From Bacteroides stercoris ATCC 43183 (GTDB lineage Bacteria; Bacteroidota; Bacteroidia; Bacteroidales; Bacteroidaceae): DNA of 64,000 bases. The position numbers and the translations under genes were made by a program. Numbering within the stretch: position 1 is the first letter of the stretch; the number at the start of each line of letters is the position of its first letter. Positions 59,963-64,000 of this stretch are shown here, in pieces. Below the pieces are notes generated by a model that saw only the letters and a program-made list of their open reading frames with translations, ran no database searches and had not been told where the DNA came from. The stretch spans positions 1,612,001 through 1,676,000 of the forward strand of contig NZ_CP102262.1 of the NCBI RefSeq assembly GCF_025147325.1, given 5' to 3'.

Positions 59963-62239
59963 ATGAAAAAACTTTTATTGGCATTTGCCTTTTTATGCTG
60001 TTTTACGAGCATAAAGGCTAAGGATTGGGTACAGTATGTAAATCCTTTGGTGGGTACTCAATCCACATTCGAGCTTTCTACCGGAAACACCTATCCCGCC
60101 ATTGCGCGTCCGTGGGGAATGAATTTTTGGACACCGCAAACCGGAAAAATGGGGGATGGCTGGCAATATGTCTATACGGCCAATAAAATCCGAGGCTTCA
60201 AGCAGACGCACCAGCCCAGTCCATGGATAAACGATTACGGGCAATTCTCCATTATGCCTGTTACCGGGCAACCTGTTTTCGATGAGGACAAACGTGCAAG
60301 CTGGTTCTCGCATAAAGGTGAGATTGCGTTGCCGCATTATTATAAGGTATATCTGGCGGAGCACGATGTGGTGACGGAGTTTACTCCTACCGAACGTGCC
60401 GTGCTGTTCCGTTTCACATTTCCGGAAAATGAACATTCCTATGTGGTGGTAGATGCTTTCGACCGCGGTTCCTATATCAGGATTGTACCGGAAAAGAACC
60501 GGATCATCGGATATTCCACCCGTAACAGCGGCGGTGTACCGCAGAATTTCAGAAACTACTTTATTGTAGAGTTCGACAAACCTTTTACATATACCGCTTC
60601 TGTTAAAGACAGTGTAATTCAGGAATCGCAGAAAGAGCAGCAAGCTGACCATGCAGGTGCGATTATCGGATTTAAGACGAAGAAAGGCGAGATTGTGCAT
60701 GCACGTGTTGCTTCTTCTTTTGTCAGCTACGAACAGGCTGAGCGGAACTTGCTCGAATTGGGTACGGACAATTTTGACACGCTGGTGCAGAAAGGACGTG
60801 ATGCTTGGAACAATGTGTTGGGCAAGATTGAAGTGGAGGGCGGAAACCTCGACCAATACCGCACTTTCTATTCCTGCCTGTACCGCTCGCTGCTTTTCCC
60901 CCGTGCTTTTTACGAGTTGGACAAGCAGGGTGCTCCCATTCACTACAGCCCCTATAATGGGGAAGTGCTTCCCGGCTATATGTACACCGATACGGGTTTT
61001 TGGGATACATTCCGTTGTCTGTTTCCTTTCCTTAATCTGATGTATCCGTCGGTAAACAGGGAAATTCAGGAAGGACTGGTCAATACTTACAAGGAAAGTG
61101 GTTTCTTTCCCGAATGGGCGAGTCCGGGACACCGTGGCTGCATGATCGGCAATAATTCGGCTTCCGTTTTGGTCGATGCCTATTTGAAGGGTGTTAAGGT
61201 AGAAGATGTAAAGACTATGTATGAAGGGTTGCTTTACGGAACGGAGCATGTACATCCGGAAATATCATCTACCGGACGTTTGGGCTATGAATATTACAAT
61301 AAGTTGGGATATGTTCCTTATGATGTGAAGATTAACGAGAATGCCGCCCGTACGCTGGAATATGCTTATGACGACTGGTGCATCTATAAGCTTGCCAAAG
61401 CTTTGAACCGTCCGAAAAAGGAGCAGGAGTTGTTTGCAAAGCGTGCCATGAACTACCGTAATATATTCGATAAGGAAAGTCTGTTGATGCGCGGGCGTAA
61501 TAAAGACGGTAAGTTCCAGACACCGTTCTCACCGTTGAAGTGGGGGGATGCCTTTACCGAAGGAAACAGTTGGCACTACTCCTGGTCGGTATTCCACGAT
61601 CCGCAAGGATTGGTCGATTTGATGGGGGGCGAAAAGGTATTTGCCAATATGCTCGATTCCGTATTCATTGTTCCGCCTGTATTCGATGATAGCTACTACG
61701 GACAAGTCATCCATGAAATACGCGAAATGACTGTAATGAATATGGGCAATTACGCACATGGCAACCAGCCTATACAGCACATGATTTATCTCTATAACTA
61801 CATCGGACAACCCTGGAAAGCGCAATATTGGCTGCGTCAGGTGATGAACCGCATGTACACACCCGGTCCGGACGGTTATTGCGGGGATGAAGACAACGGG
61901 CAGACTTCGGCATGGTATGTATTCTCCGCATTAGGCTTCTATCCGGTTTGTCCGGGTACGGACGAATATGTATTGGGTGCTCCCTTGTTCAAGAAAGCCG
62001 TTCTGCATTTTGAAAACGGAAACTCGCTGACGATCGATGCCGGAAACAACAGTGCGCAGAATGTCTATATACAGTCTCTTCAGGTCGACGGAAATGAATA
62101 TACCAAAAACTATCTGCGCCACGGAGACTTGCTGAAAGGCGGTACGCTGAAATTCGAAATGGGCGATAAGCCCAACCTGCAGCGAGGTGTCCGTGCGGAA
62201 GATTATCCGTATTCGTTTTCTAAGGAAAAGCGTAGGTAG
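59963..62239 (+). CDS. GH92 alpha-1,2-mannosidase (BT3990-like)
   Basis: A 758-residue periplasmic enzyme with signal MKKLLLAFAFLCCFTSIKAK. Counting from its own Met, the key residues published for BT3990 (from memory) fall at identical positions: Trp88 (PSPW), catalytic acid Glu533 (FTEGNSW), alpha-1,2 specificity pair His584-Glu585 (VIHEIRE), and Asp642/Asp644 (GDEDNGQ). BT3990 is a calcium-dependent inverting exo-alpha-1,2-mannosidase for high-mannose glycans. The motif YAHGNQPIQHM departs from the common HGNEPSHH. It follows fecR by 43 bp. Confidence 0.95.
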   Translation: MKKLLLAFAFLCCFTSIKAKDWVQYVNPLVGTQSTFELSTGNTYPAIARPWGMNFWTPQTGKMGDGWQYVYTANKIRGFKQTHQPSPWINDYGQFSIMPVTGQPVFDEDKRASWFSHKGEIALPHYYKVYLAEHDVVTEFTPTERAVLFRFTFPENEHSYVVVDAFDRGSYIRIVPEKNRIIGYSTRNSGGVPQNFRNYFIVEFDKPFTYTASVKDSVIQESQKEQQADHAGAIIGFKTKKGEIVHARVASSFVSYEQAERNLLELGTDNFDTLVQKGRDAWNNVLGKIEVEGGNLDQYRTFYSCLYRSLLFPRAFYELDKQGAPIHYSPYNGEVLPGYMYTDTGFWDTFRCLFPFLNLMYPSVNREIQEGLVNTYKESGFFPEWASPGHRGCMIGNNSASVLVDAYLKGVKVEDVKTMYEGLLYGTEHVHPEISSTGRLGYEYYNKLGYVPYDVKINENAARTLEYAYDDWCIYKLAKALNRPKKEQELFAKRAMNYRNIFDKESLLMRGRNKDGKFQTPFSPLKWGDAFTEGNSWHYSWSVFHDPQGLVDLMGGEKVFANMLDSVFIVPPVFDDSYYGQVIHEIREMTVMNMGNYAHGNQPIQHMIYLYNYIGQPWKAQYWLRQVMNRMYTPGPDGYCGDEDNGQTSAWYVFSALGFYPVCPGTDEYVLGAPLFKKAVLHFENGNSLTIDAGNNSAQNVYIQSLQVDGNEYTKNYLRHGDLLKGGTLKFEMGDKPNLQRGVRAEDYPYSFSKEKRR

Positions 62240-62285
62240 CTGCATGTTTTTGTACCATTACACAATAAAAGATTACCGGAAAAAC

Positions 62286-64000
62286 ATGAAAACAATATTA
62301 TGGACTGTCAGTCTGCTGCTTGTAATATGCGGATGTACTCCCAAACCGACAGAAGTCGTTTCGCCTGATGGTCATATCCGCCTTCAGTTTGCATTGGATG
62401 ACCACAACCGCATGACCTATCGGATAGATGTGGATGATACGGCTTTTGTAACCCCTTCTGCTTTGGGATTCCTTGCCGGAAAGGGTGTGAATCTTTCGGA
62501 AGGTATGAAAGTTGTCGGTACGGAGTTTTCCGCTGCGGACGAGACATGGACACAACCTTGGGGCGAGAATAAGAGTATCCGTAACCATTATAATGAAATG
62601 GCGGTTTGTCTGTCTGATGAGGCGGATACGAAACTGACCCTTCGTTTTCGGGTATTTGACGACGGAGTCGGTTTCCGGTACGAGTATGAAGTTGCCGGAG
62701 TAGACAGCATCTTTGTTACGGACGAACTTACCTCTTTCAATATGGCGCAGGATGGAATTTCCTGGTCTATTCCTGCCAACTACGAAACATATGAGTTGTT
62801 ATATCGTACACAGCCGCTCAGCAAGACTGATAACGCAAACACTCCGATGACCTTTAAGGTAGGTAAGACTTACGCCAGTATTCACGAAGCCGCATTGACG
62901 GACTTTCCTGAAATGACTTTGCAAAATACCGGCGGCTGCGGATTCAAATCCGAGTTGGCTCCATGGCCCGACGGCATTAAGGCTAAGATAGAAGGCGGCA
63001 GTTTCAATACGCCCTGGCGTACTGTACAGATAGCTTCGAAAGCTGTGGGACTGATAAATTCAGCACTTATCCTGAACTTGAACGAACCCTGCGTTTTGGA
63101 GTCTACCGACTGGATTCGCCCGATGAAGTATGTAGGTATATGGTGGGGCATGCATCTGGGTGTGGAGAGCTGGGTGATAAACGACCGCCACGGCGCCACT
63201 ACCGAAAATGCAAAACGTTATATTGATTTTGCCGCAGCCAACAACATCGAAGCCGTTATGTTCGAAGGCTGGAATGAAGGTTGGGAGAACTGGGGCGGAA
63301 CGCAGAACTTCGATTATACCAAACCGTATGCCGATTTCGATATAAAGGAAATAGCAGCCTATGCCCGGAAGAAGGGTGTTGAGATTATCGGTCATCATGA
63401 AACGGGAGGAAATATCTGTAATTACGAAAATCAGTTGGATAAGGCTTATGAATGGTATGCCGATTTGGGCATCCATAGCGTAAAGACCGGGTATGCCGGT
63501 GGTCTTCCCAACGGTCACAACCACCACGGACAGTTCAATGTGCGGCATTATCGCAATGTCGTGAAAACGGCTGCCAAGTATCGTACTACCCTCGATGTGC
63601 ATGAGCCGATAAAGGATACCGGTATACGTCGTACCTATCCCAACATGATGACCCGCGAAGGCGCCCGCGGCATGGAGTGGAATGCCTGGAGCGAAGGTAA
63701 TCCGCCGGAACATCATGTGATGTTGCCGTTTACCCGTTTGCTGGGTGGTCCGATGGACTATACGCCGGGTATCTTTGATGTGCTGTACAAGCGTGCCAAA
63801 AACAATCCCGACCGGAAAAAGTGGAATATGAAAGACAGTAAGGATTGCCGTATCAATACCACGCTTGCCAAGCAGATAGCCAATTGGGTGATACTTTACT
63901 CTCCTTTGCAGATGGCTGCCGACATGATTGAAAACTATGAAGGCCATCCCGCTTTCCGTTTCTTCCGTGATTTTGATGCAGACTGTGACTGGTCGGAGGC
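62286..64000 (+). CDS. GH97 alpha-glucosidase, inverting type (3' end outside window)
   Basis: An open frame from ATG 62286 to the window edge, 571 codons. Lipoprotein signal MKTILWTVSLLLVICGC. The N-terminal beta-supersandwich (about 25-275: DGVGFRYEYEVAG, GISWSIPANYETYE) precedes a (beta/alpha)8 barrel. Glu372 (HHETGG), Glu440 (DVHEP) and Glu464 (GMEWN) match in kind and spacing the SusB residues 439, 508 and 532. The Asp nucleophile of retaining GH97 galactosidases is replaced (VKTGYAG). It is therefore likely an inverting alpha-glucosidase, 46 bp after GH92. Confidence 0.93.
   Translation, partial: MKTILWTVSLLLVICGCTPKPTEVVSPDGHIRLQFALDDHNRMTYRIDVDDTAFVTPSALGFLAGKGVNLSEGMKVVGTEFSAADETWTQPWGENKSIRNHYNEMAVCLSDEADTKLTLRFRVFDDGVGFRYEYEVAGVDSIFVTDELTSFNMAQDGISWSIPANYETYELLYRTQPLSKTDNANTPMTFKVGKTYASIHEAALTDFPEMTLQNTGGCGFKSELAPWPDGIKAKIEGGSFNTPWRTVQIASKAVGLINSALILNLNEPCVLESTDWIRPMKYVGIWWGMHLGVESWVINDRHGATTENAKRYIDFAAANNIEAVMFEGWNEGWENWGGTQNFDYTKPYADFDIKEIAAYARKKGVEIIGHHETGGNICNYENQLDKAYEWYADLGIHSVKTGYAGGLPNGHNHHGQFNVRHYRNVVKTAAKYRTTLDVHEPIKDTGIRRTYPNMMTREGARGMEWNAWSEGNPPEHHVMLPFTRLLGGPMDYTPGIFDVLYKRAKNNPDRKKWNMKDSKDCRINTTLAKQIANWVILYSPLQMAADMIENYEGHPAFRFFRDFDADCDWSE

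Overview
The window is a contiguous piece of a Bacteroides chromosome. Evidence: TAnnTTTG -7 boxes with TTTG -33 boxes ahead of many genes, weak or absent Shine-Dalgarno sequences, lineage-restricted lipoproteins (DUF3256, DUF4270, DUF4847, DUF5715, DUF6078), a SusC/SusD pair with an ECF sigma/FecR system, and several GH92 and GH97 enzymes. The species cannot be fixed from the sequence alone.

Layout. 1-13.7 kb is core housekeeping: the start of a PhoH-like ATPase, a B3/B4-domain protein, DUF6078, pgeF-obgE, a Cdd1-like/cysteine-rich protein, adk, hpt, a peptide transporter, nnr, a DUF5715 lipoprotein, truA, an EamA transporter with a methionine-sulfoxide reductase, DUF3256 and YitT. 13.8-15.2 kb is an IS110/IS1111-type insertion sequence with subterminal inverted repeats and about 200 bp of 3' non-coding DNA, followed by a tRNA-Tyr/tRNA-Gly pair. 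15.7-30.7 kb is again core: ribH, a TPR protein, recF-DUF721, a PHP phosphatase, 5-FCL, an S41 protease, dCMP deaminase, DUF4847-M3 peptidase, gap, mscL, guaA, a Crp/Fnr regulator and marC.

31.0-40.2 kb holds storage-polysaccharide genes: a debranching enzyme, a GT4 glycosyltransferase and a GH57 amylase on the plus strand, facing a truncated starch-synthase-like protein with DUF4270 on the minus strand. An IS1182 element sits between the two groups. 40.4-47.5 kb is core: panC-panD, a fused NfnAB-type oxidoreductase, serS, rplU-rpmA and a HAD phosphatase.

47.7 kb to the end is a polysaccharide utilization locus (PUL): GH92, ECF sigma, SusC (with STN signalling domain), SusD, an IS4-family insertion, a GH18 endo-beta-N-acetylglucosaminidase, FecR anti-sigma, a second GH92 and a GH97 that runs off the window. 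The content fits harvest of high-mannose N-glycans. GH18 would release the glycan, SusCD import it, and the GH92 alpha-mannosidases trim it. The second GH92 matches the alpha-1,2-mannosidase BT3990 residue for residue at the catalytic and specificity positions I remember. GH97 carries the inverting alpha-glucosidase signature and could remove glucose caps. The IS4 element has landed exactly at the GH18 start codon, and its 9-bp target duplication recreated that start, so the coding sequence is intact but has lost its upstream region.
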